Of a stretch of 64,000 nt of DNA, positions 55,553 to 64,000 are shown piece after piece (positions within the stretch are counted from its first letter, which is position 1; each line of letters begins with the position of its first letter). This stretch comes from an uncultured Eubacteriales bacterium (GTDB taxonomy: Bacteria > Bacillota > Clostridia > Christensenellales > Aristaeellaceae). The translations under genes and the position numbers were made by a program. Location of the stretch: the NCBI GenBank assembly GCA_902764875.1, contig CACWXP010000002.1, positions 62,001 to 126,000 on the forward strand. The letters run 5' to 3'. Under the pieces are notes generated by a model that saw nothing but the letters and a program-made list of their open reading frames with translations, was not told the origin of the DNA and ran no database searches.

Positions 55553-57310
55553 ATGAAAAAAATTATGGTTTTCCTGATGATTCTGATCCTCGGAACCGGA
55601 ACGATCCTGCCGGCGGCGCTGGCGGAAGGAGCGGCACAGATCACCGTGAAGTTCGGCGATCCGGGCTGCGCTCCGGTTTTTACCTGGGATTTTCCGTATT
55701 CAGACGAATGGTTTCTGCAGCCGGAGAACCGGTTTAACCGGGAGATGGCACAGGGCTCCATCGGCCTGGCGGTGTGCGCGTTCGAACCGCTGAAGAAGCA
55801 GAAGGGCCTGGAACCGCAGTACGACGTCTATCTTTCCGGCGCCGGCTTTGAAGGCATTTATACATTCGGATATGATACATCGAGCGGTCCTGATACTTTT
55901 GCCGGCATCATTGCCCGAAAGAAGATCGGAGATTGCACCGTGGTTGCCGTTTCCGGCAGGGGAAGCGGTTATTCCAAGGAATGGGGCGGAAATCTGGAAC
56001 TCGGAGAAGGAAAAGATCACGAAGGATTCCGTGCCGGCGCAGACATTCTCGAGGCAGAACTGGACAAATATCTGACGGAAAACGCTCTGGAGGGTTCGAT
56101 TGCTCTGTGGGTGACCGGATACTCCCGGTCTGCGGCTGTCGGAAACCTGGCTGCAGCAGACTGGACCGCTTCCGGAAAGTTTGACAGGGTGTACGCCTGT
56201 TTTTTTGCCTGTCCGCGGGTGACAACAGAACCGGTGAAATATGACAACATCTTCAATGTGTGCGGAGCCCAGGACTTCGTGACCCAGATTCCCATGCAAA
56301 GCTACGGATTCGAACGGAACGGCACCGATGTGTTTCTGCCCTCCGCGGAGACAGCGGGTGATTACAGCCGAATGAAGAGCGCCGCGTCGGAAACCTACCG
56401 GAAACTGACTGGACTCGGGATGACCGGCAATCCGGCCTTCAACCTGATGAACCGACTGGGGCTTTCCCTGATGGGAGATCTCTTCGGAACACGGGAAGAA
56501 TACGCGAACCTGTTGCAGGACCGCCTGATTTCCGCTATTCCTAAGTGGGACGTTTCCGAAGCGACCGAGATGGCACCCAGTCTGCTCTTTTCCGCCCTGG
56601 GTGTACACCTGCCGGCGGACAGGGATCCCTATGTTACGTCGATGACACAGCTGGGGACGCTGGCCGCCCTGATGATGACGCTTGGGAAGAATGAAATGAT
56701 CCGGACCGGCGCGTGGGATCCGGAAGCGGATACATTTGTGAATCTCACGCGGGAGCATCTGATGTCCACCTATATCAGCTGGATGTTCTCGGATTTGACG
56801 GACGAAGAAGTCCTGCACGAGGCCTCTCCGGAGCGTATCCTTTTCCTGGACGGATGCGATGCCCTCACGGTTTACCGGGAAGGAAAGGCACAGTGGACCC
56901 TGGAAAACAAAATGATCCGGAAAGAAGCGGAAGACGTGGACGGCTTTTTGTGGAAGTTCAACGAAACGGCTGCCGTGATCCTGCCGACGGACGGAGACTG
57001 GCAGCTGACGGCGGAGACGGCGGACGGAACCATGCGGGGCTTTGAAATCATGCTTTCCCCGGACAAAACTTTCTGCGATTCCTGTACCTGTTCTCTTTTC
57101 AACGGCGGGCAGGAAAGTTCGGTTGAGCTGACCCTGAAGGGTACGGAGCGGCTTTCAGCCCGGGACCGCAATGCCCTCATCCTGTGCGCGGATGTTCCAT
57201 GCAATGCCGAAGAGCTTGTTGACCTGATCGGGTTCGGCTTTCAGCGGGAGAGCATTCAGAAGATTTACACCGAGGCTTTCGGTGAAGAGGTCGGAACCGT
57301 CCGACCATAA
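55553..57310 (+). CDS. Secreted lipase-like alpha/beta hydrolase
   Basis: A 585-residue protein with a signal peptide (KKIMVFLMILILGTGTILPA, cleavage near residue 25). The nucleophile elbow is VTGYSRSAAVGNLAA with the predicted serine at S191, a variant of the GHSxGG lipase class 3 motif seen in clostridial lipase-family proteins. FFACPRVTTEP follows, as in lipases where the next strand contacts the active site. The C-terminal 200 residues are a separate beta-rich domain. It is probably exported and acts on lipids or esters; the substrate is unknown. Start ten bases after pepT. Confidence 0.75.
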   Translation: MKKIMVFLMILILGTGTILPAALAEGAAQITVKFGDPGCAPVFTWDFPYSDEWFLQPENRFNREMAQGSIGLAVCAFEPLKKQKGLEPQYDVYLSGAGFEGIYTFGYDTSSGPDTFAGIIARKKIGDCTVVAVSGRGSGYSKEWGGNLELGEGKDHEGFRAGADILEAELDKYLTENALEGSIALWVTGYSRSAAVGNLAAADWTASGKFDRVYACFFACPRVTTEPVKYDNIFNVCGAQDFVTQIPMQSYGFERNGTDVFLPSAETAGDYSRMKSAASETYRKLTGLGMTGNPAFNLMNRLGLSLMGDLFGTREEYANLLQDRLISAIPKWDVSEATEMAPSLLFSALGVHLPADRDPYVTSMTQLGTLAALMMTLGKNEMIRTGAWDPEADTFVNLTREHLMSTYISWMFSDLTDEEVLHEASPERILFLDGCDALTVYREGKAQWTLENKMIRKEAEDVDGFLWKFNETAAVILPTDGDWQLTAETADGTMRGFEIMLSPDKTFCDSCTCSLFNGGQESSVELTLKGTERLSARDRNALILCADVPCNAEELVDLIGFGFQRESIQKIYTEAFGEEVGTVRP

Positions 57311-57351
57311 AAGTTCATTCGTGAAAGACATCAATCACAGGAGAACGATCC

Positions 57352-57453
57352 ATGAGAAAGATACCCGAGGACAAAATGGAAATCATCAGGATTGCCGTGA
57401 CGGCCGTGCTGGAAAGCCTGATTTCCGTCGTGATCACCACCATTGATACTTGA
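57352..57453 (+). CDS. Candidate 33-residue hydrophobic small protein
   Basis: An ATG seven bases after CAGGAGA opens a 33-codon frame: charged start RKIPEDKMEIIR followed by an amphipathic or hydrophobic helix (IAVTAVLESLISVVITTIDT). The ribosome site is good and the frame ends before the convergent MATE gene. It could be a small membrane protein or the leftover start of a lost gene. Length alone gives little statistical support. Confidence 0.35.
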   Translation: MRKIPEDKMEIIRIAVTAVLESLISVVITTIDT

Positions 57454-57529
57454 GAAAGGCGTATGGGACAGCAACCGCATGCTGACCCACTTCGCGAACC
57501 GGTTATGACAGCCTTTCAGAAATGAAAGC

Positions 57530-58942
57530 TTATTCTGTTTCATCCACCAGTTTATGATTCGGCTTCCAGTCCTCCATCGACCGGATGCCTTCCGGTGTGA
57601 CGGGCCGGATCCATTTGCCTTTATGCAGATGAATCTGCATCATGACATACCGGATCGGTTCGTCCACATAGCACATAGCAAACACAACCAGCGTAGGCCA
57701 TTTCAGGACCAGTCCGGAAACGCAGACACAGGGCAGCACCATGAGATACATAAAGACGATTTCAAGAACGGTGCCGGTTGTAGCGTCTCCGGCAGAACGG
57801 AAGGTATCGTTCTGGGTCCAGTTGCCCATGCGGATCACACCGAAGGACAGATAGATCAGCATCATACCGAAGGCCAGGCGGAAGCTTTCACCGTGCATGC
57901 CCATCAGCGTCAGAATCGGCGTATGCAGCGCGATGAGCACGACACCCAGCAGGGCAATGATGCCCTGACAAAGGTAAACCAGACGCCACGCCCGGCCGAA
58001 GGCTCTGTCCGGATGCCCGGCGCCGACCTCGGTGCCGACCAGGACGGAAGCGGCATTGGAGAAGCCCGCGAAGAACCCGATGACCAGGCCTTCCAGCGTT
58101 CGGAACACCGCCAGCGCGGCGATGGCCTCCTCCGGCTGACGGCCCAGCACGATGTTGATGACCATATTGCCGACGCCGATCAATACCTCGTTGCAGAGAA
58201 TGGGGAAACACTTTTTCAGATAGACCCGAATGAAATGCCTGCTCCAGCGGAAATGGCGGCGGATGGCCAGCAGATAGGGGTGTCCGCTGCAGAAACCGGC
58301 AAACAGGACCACCAGACAGGAGACGCACTGCGCCAGCACAGTCGCCAGCGCGGCGCCGCGCACGCCCATCTTCGGCGCACCGAGGTTGCCGAAGATCAGT
58401 ACCCAGTTCATGAAAATATTGGTGAATACGCCGGCGACGGAACCCCACAGCGGGAGCTGCACCTTTCCGGTGCAGCGCAGCAGCGCCGCCATGGCCATGG
58501 AAAAAACCATCAAGGGATAGGCAAATCCGACAATCCGCAGGTATTCAACCCCGATGGCCTGAATATGCGGCTTGTCCGTATACATGCGCATGACCGTTTC
58601 CGGAAAGAAGATCGCCATCAGACCGAAAAGAAGGCCGACGGTCATCATACAGGTGAGCGTCAGTCCATAGGAGCGGTTGATTCCGTCATCATCTTTCGCG
58701 CCGAAATACTGGGCGAAAAAGAGCATGCCGCCGCCGACAAAGCCCCAGTATCCGGAAAACATGAGGGAGGAAAACTGGGCGCACAGGCCCACGGCGCCGA
58801 CTTCCGTCGTGCCAAGGGAGGCGATCATCATGGTATCCACCATGGATCCGGTGGTGGTCAGCAGATTCTGCAGCGCAACCGGAATCGCGATGACCGCGAT
58901 CTTTTTCAGAAAGGAAGCCCAGGGAAAACTGCTTTTCTGCAT
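57530..58942 (-). CDS. MATE-family multidrug/cation exporter
   Basis: A 470-residue protein with twelve predicted helices in two related halves, typical of MATE antiporters that expel cationic compounds using Na+ or H+. IAVIAIPVALQNLLTTTGSM and the second-half equivalent CNEVLIGVGNMVINIVLG mark the two bundle starts. The start at 58942 follows GCGAGGT and removes an implausible N-terminal extension present in a longer frame. No regulator is adjacent on the same strand; the AraC gene at 59736-60539 is also on the minus strand but about 800 bases upstream. Confidence 0.9.
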   Translation of the reverse strand: MQKSSFPWASFLKKIAVIAIPVALQNLLTTTGSMVDTMMIASLGTTEVGAVGLCAQFSSLMFSGYWGFVGGGMLFFAQYFGAKDDDGINRSYGLTLTCMMTVGLLFGLMAIFFPETVMRMYTDKPHIQAIGVEYLRIVGFAYPLMVFSMAMAALLRCTGKVQLPLWGSVAGVFTNIFMNWVLIFGNLGAPKMGVRGAALATVLAQCVSCLVVLFAGFCSGHPYLLAIRRHFRWSRHFIRVYLKKCFPILCNEVLIGVGNMVINIVLGRQPEEAIAALAVFRTLEGLVIGFFAGFSNAASVLVGTEVGAGHPDRAFGRAWRLVYLCQGIIALLGVVLIALHTPILTLMGMHGESFRLAFGMMLIYLSFGVIRMGNWTQNDTFRSAGDATTGTVLEIVFMYLMVLPCVCVSGLVLKWPTLVVFAMCYVDEPIRYVMMQIHLHKGKWIRPVTPEGIRSMEDWKPNHKLVDETE

Positions 58943-59257
58943 ATCATACCTCGCTGTGCGCAAACTGCATGTCAACATGCGGCAATGGCCGAAGCATGTC
59001 AGAAGTATTATATAGACAATCGTTTCCGGAAACAATCTCAATTTCGACAAAGCATATCAAAAAATCGACAGAATGAGGGCGTCCGGGCCCGCGGGTTGAT
59101 CAGGAAGGGGAGACAGCTGATGATAACAGTTGGATGGGTGACGGTTCATAATAACAGCTGTGGTTGATATTTTTGTTTAAGAAAATAAATAATTTTATGA
59201 AAATCAAAAAAAGTAACCAATATGTAACTATTGTTGATTATAATTTATAATAAATCT

Positions 59258-59460
59258 TGGATTTTAAGAAATCCACCATTGATTCCGTCCTTTCCCGGCA
59301 GCCGATTGGTATAAGACCGGACGTGGACGTTAAGCCTCCCGACAGGGGAGGTATATCTATTTTCAGAGAAGATGACGGCAGATAGCCGGGAAGACGCACG
59401 ACGGCGGTCGAGCAACAGGAAGCACCTTGTCGATAAAAAGAATGATCGGCGGGGTTTTTT
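59258..59460 (+). ncRNA. Structured RNA candidate with intrinsic terminator (riboswitch-like or sRNA)
   Basis: In an otherwise gene-free stretch following AT-rich DNA with two TATAAT boxes (59239-59244, 59246-59251), the sequence shows nested complementary blocks: GGATTT/AAATCC near 59259-59274, CCGTC (near 59286) with GACGG about 115 bases later, TTCCCGGC with GCCGGGAA, a CCTCCC/GGGAGG tetraloop hairpin near 59336-59352, and a terminator at the end. No known riboswitch consensus (cobalamin, lysine, SAM, c-di-GMP, guanidine) was recognised. It lies 44 bases upstream of a small reading frame, so it could be its leader. Confidence 0.5.
59425..59460 (+). terminator. Intrinsic terminator of the structured RNA candidate
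   Basis: CCTTGTCGAT (59425-59434) pairs with ATCGGCGGGG (59445-59454) with three G-U pairs over a ten-base loop, followed by six T. Confidence 0.75.
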
Positions 59461-59503
59461 GTTGCCTTTTGAAATTCAATGGGGAAGAAGGGAGCGAATA
59501 AAA

Positions 59504-59695
59504 TTGCCACTAAAATTCTTTGCACCTAAAAATCAACTTGATGCTATAAAAATCAAGGGTTTCGGAGAAAACCTAGCACCTAAAAGAACGCTCGAACAAG
59601 AATACACCTGTGACGATTCCGTGATCCTGGACGGTCCTGTTGGTCTATCTGTCGGTGAGCAAAGCGAACCGTCTTACTCGAACCAAAGGGCGTGA
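59504..59695 (+). CDS. Small protein of unknown function with atypical codon use
   Basis: A 63-residue frame from a TTG behind GAAGGGAG. It reads PLKFFAPKNQLDAIKIKGFG near the start and ends in a polar Ser/Gln-rich tail. Codons such as AAA, CTA, GCA, CCT and CAA dominate the first half, unlike the GC-rich codons of its neighbours, and the flanking DNA is AT-rich. This may mark a transferred small gene or the remnant of a mobile element. It follows a terminator-ending structured RNA. Start and coding status are uncertain; the same frame is open further upstream. Confidence 0.4.
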   Translation: MPLKFFAPKNQLDAIKIKGFGENLAPKRTLEQEYTCDDSVILDGPVGLSVGEQSEPSYSNQRA

Positions 59696-59700
59696 TCCCG

Positions 59701-59732
59701 GTGCACTCGTGCACTCGTGCACTCGTGCACTC
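59701..59732. repeat. Four perfect tandem copies of an octamer (GTGCACTC)
   Basis: GTGCACTC is repeated four times without change, beginning five bases after the small frame and ending three bases before the AraC stop codon on the opposite strand. The unit contains the palindrome GTGCAC and shares the CACTC core with the octamers at 19371-19402. Confidence 0.95.
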
Positions 59733-59735
59733 GAA

Positions 59736-60539
59736 TCAGGAGCTCTTCACGCGGTTGCGGAGAACGACCATATGCTCGGAAGGCAGGCAGCCGACCTCTT
59801 TCAGGAAGGCGCGGCGGAAGGTTCGCATATTGGAATAGCCGCAGGCATCGGAGATCATGGTGAGGGTATAATTCGAATCGCGCATGAGAAGCCGGGCCTT
59901 GGCAATGCGGTTGGCATTGATATACTGCCGGAAATTGACATGCATCTTTTCAGCAAAAAAATGGGACAGATGGGAAACGCTGATGCCAAGGGCATGGGAG
60001 ACGGTTTCCAGAGTAATTTCCTCACAGAGATGATCGGAAATATAGCGCATGATCCGATGACCGAGACCGCGGTCGCTGTAATCGTAGACAGGATGATAGG
60101 AAAGACGGTGCATGGTGGAGGCCAGGAGCACATGCAGATAGGCGATGCAGAGGGGGAGATGATCCTCCATGTTCAGCGCCTGCAGGCGGTTGAGAGCCAG
60201 CGCGGTATCTTCCGGCGCATCTGCGGCGCGGAGGATCGGATATTCCGGCTCGAGGGTACGGAAAGTGCTAGTGTATTCCGGGATGATATCGGTGGGAACG
60301 ATGGCGACCTGGCCGGAGGCGTCTTCACCGATTTCATCATAGCTGTGGGGCGTTAAGGGAAAAATGACGGCGACGTCGCCGGGGTTCAGGGTGTATTCCG
60401 TGCCGTTGATGCTGATGCGGACGAAACCGGAGGTAATGCCGATGATCTCCGCCAGCTCGTGCACATGCAGCGGGAAGGGGTATTTTGTCATTTCGCCGAT
60501 AAACAGGCGCTCATCACGGCTTTCGTAGAAAGCAATCAT
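59736..60539 (-). CDS. AraC-family transcription regulator
   Basis: A 267-residue regulator. The N-terminal cupin sensor domain has FPLHVHELAEIIGI, then GTEYTLNPGDVAVIFPLTPH; the C-terminal double HTH has ITLETVSHALGISVSHLSHFF and YTLTMISDACGYSNMRTFRRAF, the AraC/XylS DNA-binding hallmark. It is divergent from the carbohydrate ABC transporter genes that begin 300 bases away, so it probably controls them in response to a sugar. On the minus strand a TATAAT box lies at 60610-60615, without a good -35 box. An octamer repeat abuts its 3' end. Confidence 0.92.
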   Translation of the reverse strand: MIAFYESRDERLFIGEMTKYPFPLHVHELAEIIGITSGFVRISINGTEYTLNPGDVAVIFPLTPHSYDEIGEDASGQVAIVPTDIIPEYTSTFRTLEPEYPILRAADAPEDTALALNRLQALNMEDHLPLCIAYLHVLLASTMHRLSYHPVYDYSDRGLGHRIMRYISDHLCEEITLETVSHALGISVSHLSHFFAEKMHVNFRQYINANRIAKARLLMRDSNYTLTMISDACGYSNMRTFRRAFLKEVGCLPSEHMVVLRNRVKSS

Positions 60540-60692
60540 GGCTGCATTCCTCCCGGTGAATCGTTGCTTTTTGTCTCCTCTGTCCTGCCAAAACAGAGGG
60601 TTCTGTCCAATTATACACTAAAAAAACACAAAATGGAATCGTTTACAAGCACCTGAGAGATAATTTTGTCCCATATTTTTAGAGAAAATGTA

Positions 60693-60721
60693 TTGTCCAC
60701 TGGTTTTTGTTCTGCTATATA
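60693..60721 (+). promoter_or_regulatory. Promoter of the carbohydrate ABC transporter
   Basis: TTGTCC (60693-60698), 17 bases, TATATA (60716-60721), with an extended TGC before the -10 box. It lies in the 300-base region shared with the AraC gene, where the regulator probably binds; no clear direct repeats were picked out. Confidence 0.6.
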
Positions 60722-60839
60722 TATGTGTGTATACAACAAGAGCAAAAGTTGAGCAGAATATTCCGGGATCCAAACCGGAAAAACCGAGTGAACATGGAGA
60801 AAACGATCTGAGAAGGTCAGAGAAGAAGGATGTGAGAGA

Positions 60840-61748
60840 ATGAGCAAAAAGACGAGGTCCTATGTGGAATTCCTCTACATTCTGCCACTTCTGATCCTCG
60901 TCGCGCTGATCTCGTATTACCCGCTGTACGGCTGGGTGTACGCGTTCCACGACTACATGCCGCCGAAGCCGATTTCCTCGGAAACCTATGTCGGACTGAA
61001 ATGGTTTGAGTACATCGTTTCGAATCCGACCCGGCTGGCCGACGTGGGACGCGTGCTGGTGAACACCTTTGCCATGAGCGGCATCTCCCTGGCGTTCAGC
61101 TGGTTCCCGATGATCTTCGCGGTATTTCTTAACGAAATTAAATGCCGCCCGTACAAGAAATTCGTTCAGACGGTGACGACACTGCCGAACTTCATCAGTT
61201 GGGTTCTGGTGTTCTCGGTGGCCTTCAACGTGCTGAGCTCCACAGGCGCGGTAAACACGATTCTTGTAGACCTCGGTCTGATCGACAAGCCGATTTCCTT
61301 CCTTAGCTCCAAAGACCACGTGTGGTTCAGAATGTGGCTGTGGCTGACATGGAAGAACGCCGGATGGGCCGCCATTATGTACCTGGCCGCGATCAGCGCC
61401 ATTGACGAGCAGATGATCGAGGCGGCGAAGGTGGACGGAGCAACCCGGATGCAGATTATCTGGCGGATCACGATTCCGTGCCTGCTGCCGACGTATTTCG
61501 TGATCGTGATGCTGAACCTGGCGAACTTCCTGTCCAACGGCATGGAACAGTACTTCGTTTTCATGAACAACTTCAACAAGAAGTCCATTGAAGTGTTGGA
61601 TCTTTACGTGTACAACATTGCCACCACAGGGCGCGGCAATTATCCCCTGAGCACAGCCATCAGCATGCTTAAGAGCATTGTGAGCGTGGCGCTGCTGTTC
61701 ATCACGAACACTGTTTCCCGCCTGGTTCGCGGGGAAGGCTTCGTGTAA
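60840..61748 (+). CDS. Carbohydrate ABC transporter permease (LplB family)
   Basis: A 302-residue inner-membrane permease with six helices. The N-terminus reads YVEFLYILPLLILVALISYYPLYG split over the first helix, YVGLKWFEYI follows, and the EAA coupling loop that docks the ATPase is DEQMIEAAKVDGATRMQIIW. The pattern fits LplB-type permeases used for oligosaccharides or glucuronides. No ATPase gene is nearby, so a shared MsmK-type ATPase encoded elsewhere is inferred. It is the first gene after the AraC-controlled promoter region. Confidence 0.93.
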   Translation: MSKKTRSYVEFLYILPLLILVALISYYPLYGWVYAFHDYMPPKPISSETYVGLKWFEYIVSNPTRLADVGRVLVNTFAMSGISLAFSWFPMIFAVFLNEIKCRPYKKFVQTVTTLPNFISWVLVFSVAFNVLSSTGAVNTILVDLGLIDKPISFLSSKDHVWFRMWLWLTWKNAGWAAIMYLAAISAIDEQMIEAAKVDGATRMQIIWRITIPCLLPTYFVIVMLNLANFLSNGMEQYFVFMNNFNKKSIEVLDLYVYNIATTGRGNYPLSTAISMLKSIVSVALLFITNTVSRLVRGEGFV

Positions 61749-61769
61749 TTCGGAAGGGAGGAAAAGACA

Positions 61770-62717
61770 ATGACAACGAAAGCTGCCCTTCCGAAAAAGA
61801 AGCACATCAACCCGATGGACCGGCAAGGCCCGGGCGACAAGGTGATCAGCGTTATTACCTATATTGTATACGCGTTCTTCGCCTTCGTGTGCGCTTATCC
61901 GTTTTACTACATCATCATAAACTCCATCAGCGCGAACAACCTTTCCGAGCGCGGCAGAGTGCTGTTTTACCCGATGGAGATCCACTTCAAGAACTATGAA
62001 CGGATGGCGAACATCCCCGGACTGCTGGACGCGGCGAAGATCTCGCTGATGCGCACGGTGATCGGGACGATCCTGACGGTGATGATCGCGGCATTCCTGG
62101 GATATATGTTCACCCGGGATACCATGTGGAAGCGGAAACTGTGGTTCCGGTTTGTGGCCGTTACGATGTACTTCAACGCCGGCATCATTCCGTGGGTTTT
62201 GTGCATGCGGAACCTGGGACTGAACAACAACTTCTGGGGATACATTTTCCCGATGGTGGTTCAGCCGTTCTACATCATCCTTTGCAAGACCTACTGTGAA
62301 TCCGTGCCGAAGGAGCTGCAGGAAGCCGCCGAAATTGATGGGGCCGGTACGCTGCGCGTGTTCTGGCAGATTATGCTGCCGGTGATCAAACCGATCCTGG
62401 CGACGATTGCGATTTTCGCAGCGGTGAACCAATGGAACTCCTTCCAGGATAACCTGCTGCTGATGACGAACCGGCCGGACCTGAACACACTGCAGTACGT
62501 GCTGTATCAATACATTACACAGGCGAACAGCCTGAAGGCGCTGCTGAGCAACACAACGAACTCCAGCGCGATTATCGCGGGCCTGCAGACGGCCGCAACG
62601 GCTACTTCCATCCGCATGTCGGTGACGGTGGTTGTGGTGCTGCCCGTGATGCTGATCTATCCCTTCTTCCAGCGGTACTTCACGAAGGGCATCATGATCG
62701 GCGCGGTGAAAGGTTGA
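61770..62717 (+). CDS. Carbohydrate ABC transporter permease (YtcP family)
   Basis: A 315-residue partner permease with six helices: ITYIVYAFFAFVCAYPFYYIII in segments, SISANNLSERGRVLFYP, and the EAA loop PKELQEAAEIDGAGTLRVFW. The C-terminal YPFFQRYFTKGIMIGAVKG is typical of YtcP/LplC proteins. It lies 21 bases after the first permease behind GGGAGGAA, and the two form the membrane channel of one importer. Confidence 0.93.
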   Translation: MTTKAALPKKKHINPMDRQGPGDKVISVITYIVYAFFAFVCAYPFYYIIINSISANNLSERGRVLFYPMEIHFKNYERMANIPGLLDAAKISLMRTVIGTILTVMIAAFLGYMFTRDTMWKRKLWFRFVAVTMYFNAGIIPWVLCMRNLGLNNNFWGYIFPMVVQPFYIILCKTYCESVPKELQEAAEIDGAGTLRVFWQIMLPVIKPILATIAIFAAVNQWNSFQDNLLLMTNRPDLNTLQYVLYQYITQANSLKALLSNTTNSSAIIAGLQTAATATSIRMSVTVVVVLPVMLIYPFFQRYFTKGIMIGAVKG

Positions 62718-62764
62718 GATGAAGGCGAGTTTGCCTTACATCATATAAAAAAGGAGGGTATTCT

Positions 62765-64000
62765 ATGAAACGGTTTCTGTCTGTCCTGCTGACGTTGGCT
62801 CTGCTCATGAGCCTGGTGACCGTCAGCGCGGTGGCCGAAGGAGAAAAAGAGCTCCTGACCATCGACATCTATGATGATGCCGCCAACTACAATGGCATCC
62901 AGTCCGGCTGGTTTGCGAAGATCGTGAAGGACAAGTTCAACCTTGAACTGAACATCATCGCTTCCCAGGTGGTCGGCAACACGATCTATGCCACCCGCGC
63001 CGAAGAAGGCAACCTGGGCGACATTATCATCGTGGACAAGGCCAAGTTCCCGGAAATCGTTGAAGCCGGCCTCGCGCGCGACATCAGCGACAAGATCGTG
63101 AACTGCGAAAACATCATGAAGTTCAAGACCCAGATCGACGTTTACAACAAGGGCCTGACCGGCGAAGACGGAAAATACTACGGCATCCCCACCGAGATGA
63201 CCGACACCGCTCCCGACACCCTGACGGACGACGTGATCTACTCCAGCCCGATGCTGCGCTGGGACCTGTACAAAGAGATCGGCTCTCCGAAGCTGGAGAC
63301 CCTGGACGACCTGCTGGCCGCTCTGGAAAAGATCCATGAGATTCACCCCACCAACGAAGAAGGCGATCCCGCTTATCCCTTCTCCTTGTGGCCCGACTGG
63401 GACGGCAACGACAACATGGTCGGCCCGGCGAACGTTGTGCAGCTGACCACCTGGTACGGCCAGAAGCTGAAGGGCAGCGCGCTGCTGCAGCCCGACTACA
63501 GCTTCAAGCCCCTGTATGACAAGGACGGTGCCTACTACAAGATCACGAAGTTCCTGAACCAGGCTTATCAGAAGGGTCTGGTGGATCCGGACAGCGGCAC
63601 CCAGAACTGGGACAACGCCTGCGCCAAGATGTCCAGCGGACGCGTGGATATCTTCTGGTACAGCTGGCAGGTCGGTTTCTGGAACAGCCTGGATCGGCTG
63701 CAGGCCGGCACGGCTTTCCGCTTCATCCCCGTGGGCGACATGACCTTCTATGCTGATGCTGACCGGTACTACGGCTCCGACCGTATGTTCGGCGTGGGCG
63801 GCAAAGTTGAAGGCGAGAAGTATGACCGCATCATGGAATTCCTTGACTGGTATGCCAGCCCCGAAGGAGCGACCATCCAGCACTGCGGCCTGAAGGACTT
63901 CAACTACACTGTGAACGAAGACGGCACCTTCACGCCCATCAACGACAACGCTCTGATGGACAACCTGCCCGTTCCGGAAGAATACGGCGGCGGCGGATAT
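62765..64000 (+). CDS. Extracellular solute-binding protein of the carbohydrate importer (partial)
   Basis: The first 412 residues of a sugar-binding protein cut by the window end. The signal peptide (KRFLSVLLTLALLMSLVTVS, then AVAEGE) lacks a lipobox cysteine, so it may be released or held otherwise, which is unusual for a Gram-positive binding protein. Conserved features include GDIIIVDKAKFPEIVEAGL, PTEMTDTAPDTL and RWDLYKEIGSPKLETLDDLL, typical of the LplA-type group 1 family. AAGGAGGG precedes the ATG. It is the third gene of the AraC-linked importer. Confidence 0.9.
   Translation, partial: MKRFLSVLLTLALLMSLVTVSAVAEGEKELLTIDIYDDAANYNGIQSGWFAKIVKDKFNLELNIIASQVVGNTIYATRAEEGNLGDIIIVDKAKFPEIVEAGLARDISDKIVNCENIMKFKTQIDVYNKGLTGEDGKYYGIPTEMTDTAPDTLTDDVIYSSPMLRWDLYKEIGSPKLETLDDLLAALEKIHEIHPTNEEGDPAYPFSLWPDWDGNDNMVGPANVVQLTTWYGQKLKGSALLQPDYSFKPLYDKDGAYYKITKFLNQAYQKGLVDPDSGTQNWDNACAKMSSGRVDIFWYSWQVGFWNSLDRLQAGTAFRFIPVGDMTFYADADRYYGSDRMFGVGGKVEGEKYDRIMEFLDWYASPEGATIQHCGLKDFNYTVNEDGTFTPINDNALMDNLPVPEEYGGGGY

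Noticed and set aside
59701..59732. CRISPR array
   Set aside because: The repeat unit is eight bases with no spacers, and no cas genes occur in the window.

Overview
The window reads as a chromosome segment from an anaerobic, low-to-mid GC Firmicute of the Clostridia, probably a gut or rumen lineage. Pointers are a CIRCE/HrcA-controlled hrcA-grpE-dnaK-dnaJ operon, a T-box leader on thrS, a SorC/CggR-type regulator in front of glycolytic genes, a tetrahydrofolate riboswitch on an ECF folate-transporter gene, a sodium-pumping decarboxylase cluster beside ATP-dependent PEP carboxykinase, and LplB/YtcP-type sugar permeases. GC-rich codons (CTG, CCG, GGC) dominate. The species cannot be named from the sequence alone. 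No tRNA, rRNA, CRISPR array, prophage or intact insertion sequence was seen.

Layout. 1-4207: end of xseA, xseB, ispA, a small membrane protein, then a cysteine desulfurase-thiI pair for tRNA thiolation. 4244-7536: a cggR-pgk-tpiA operon with its own promoter, palindromic operator and terminator. 7570-10520: a nucleoside-diphosphate-sugar-epimerase-like protein, a MalY/PatB C-S lyase and a convergent DUF308-like membrane protein. 10642-12802: T-box-controlled thrS. 12979-18201: pckA followed by a four-gene biotin-dependent Na+ decarboxylase (alpha, gamma, biotin carrier, beta). 18234-23221: heat-shock operon. 23259-30339: VanZ-like protein, trmL, a second cysteine desulfurase, a GH36 alpha-galactosidase on the minus strand, guaB and a degenerate acyltransferase. 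30371-33945: secreted or membrane proteins of unknown role, a cytidylate-kinase-like protein and icd.

33917-38219 is the least ordinary block. It has a near-consensus promoter driving a roughly 220-nt apparently non-coding RNA, a frameshifted gene remnant, and a minus-strand operon with a MotA/ExbB-like and a MotB/OmpA-like protein. The pair resembles the ZorA-ZorB motor of Zorya defence systems, but no recognisable zorC, zorD or zorE is present. 38223-46638: sirtuin, asd, THF-riboswitch/FolT fusion, nth, a DUF5058-membrane protein-M20 peptidase cluster and a secreted protein with C-terminal zinc ribbons. 46641-57453: secreted Ig-like protein, murI, an EF-G paralogue, a frameshifted TIR-domain remnant, an HD-GYP sensor overlapping pepT and a secreted lipase-like hydrolase. 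57530-64000: MATE exporter, an AT-rich intergenic region with a second structured RNA candidate and a small ORF, then an AraC regulator divergent from a carbohydrate ABC importer (two permeases and a binding protein cut by the window end).

Much of the window is central metabolism and housekeeping. The parts most worth a second look are the two unassigned structured RNAs, the solitary ZorAB-like motor, the degraded TIR gene, the FolT fusion, the acyltransferase lacking its catalytic His/Asp, and two intergenic four-copy octamer repeats.
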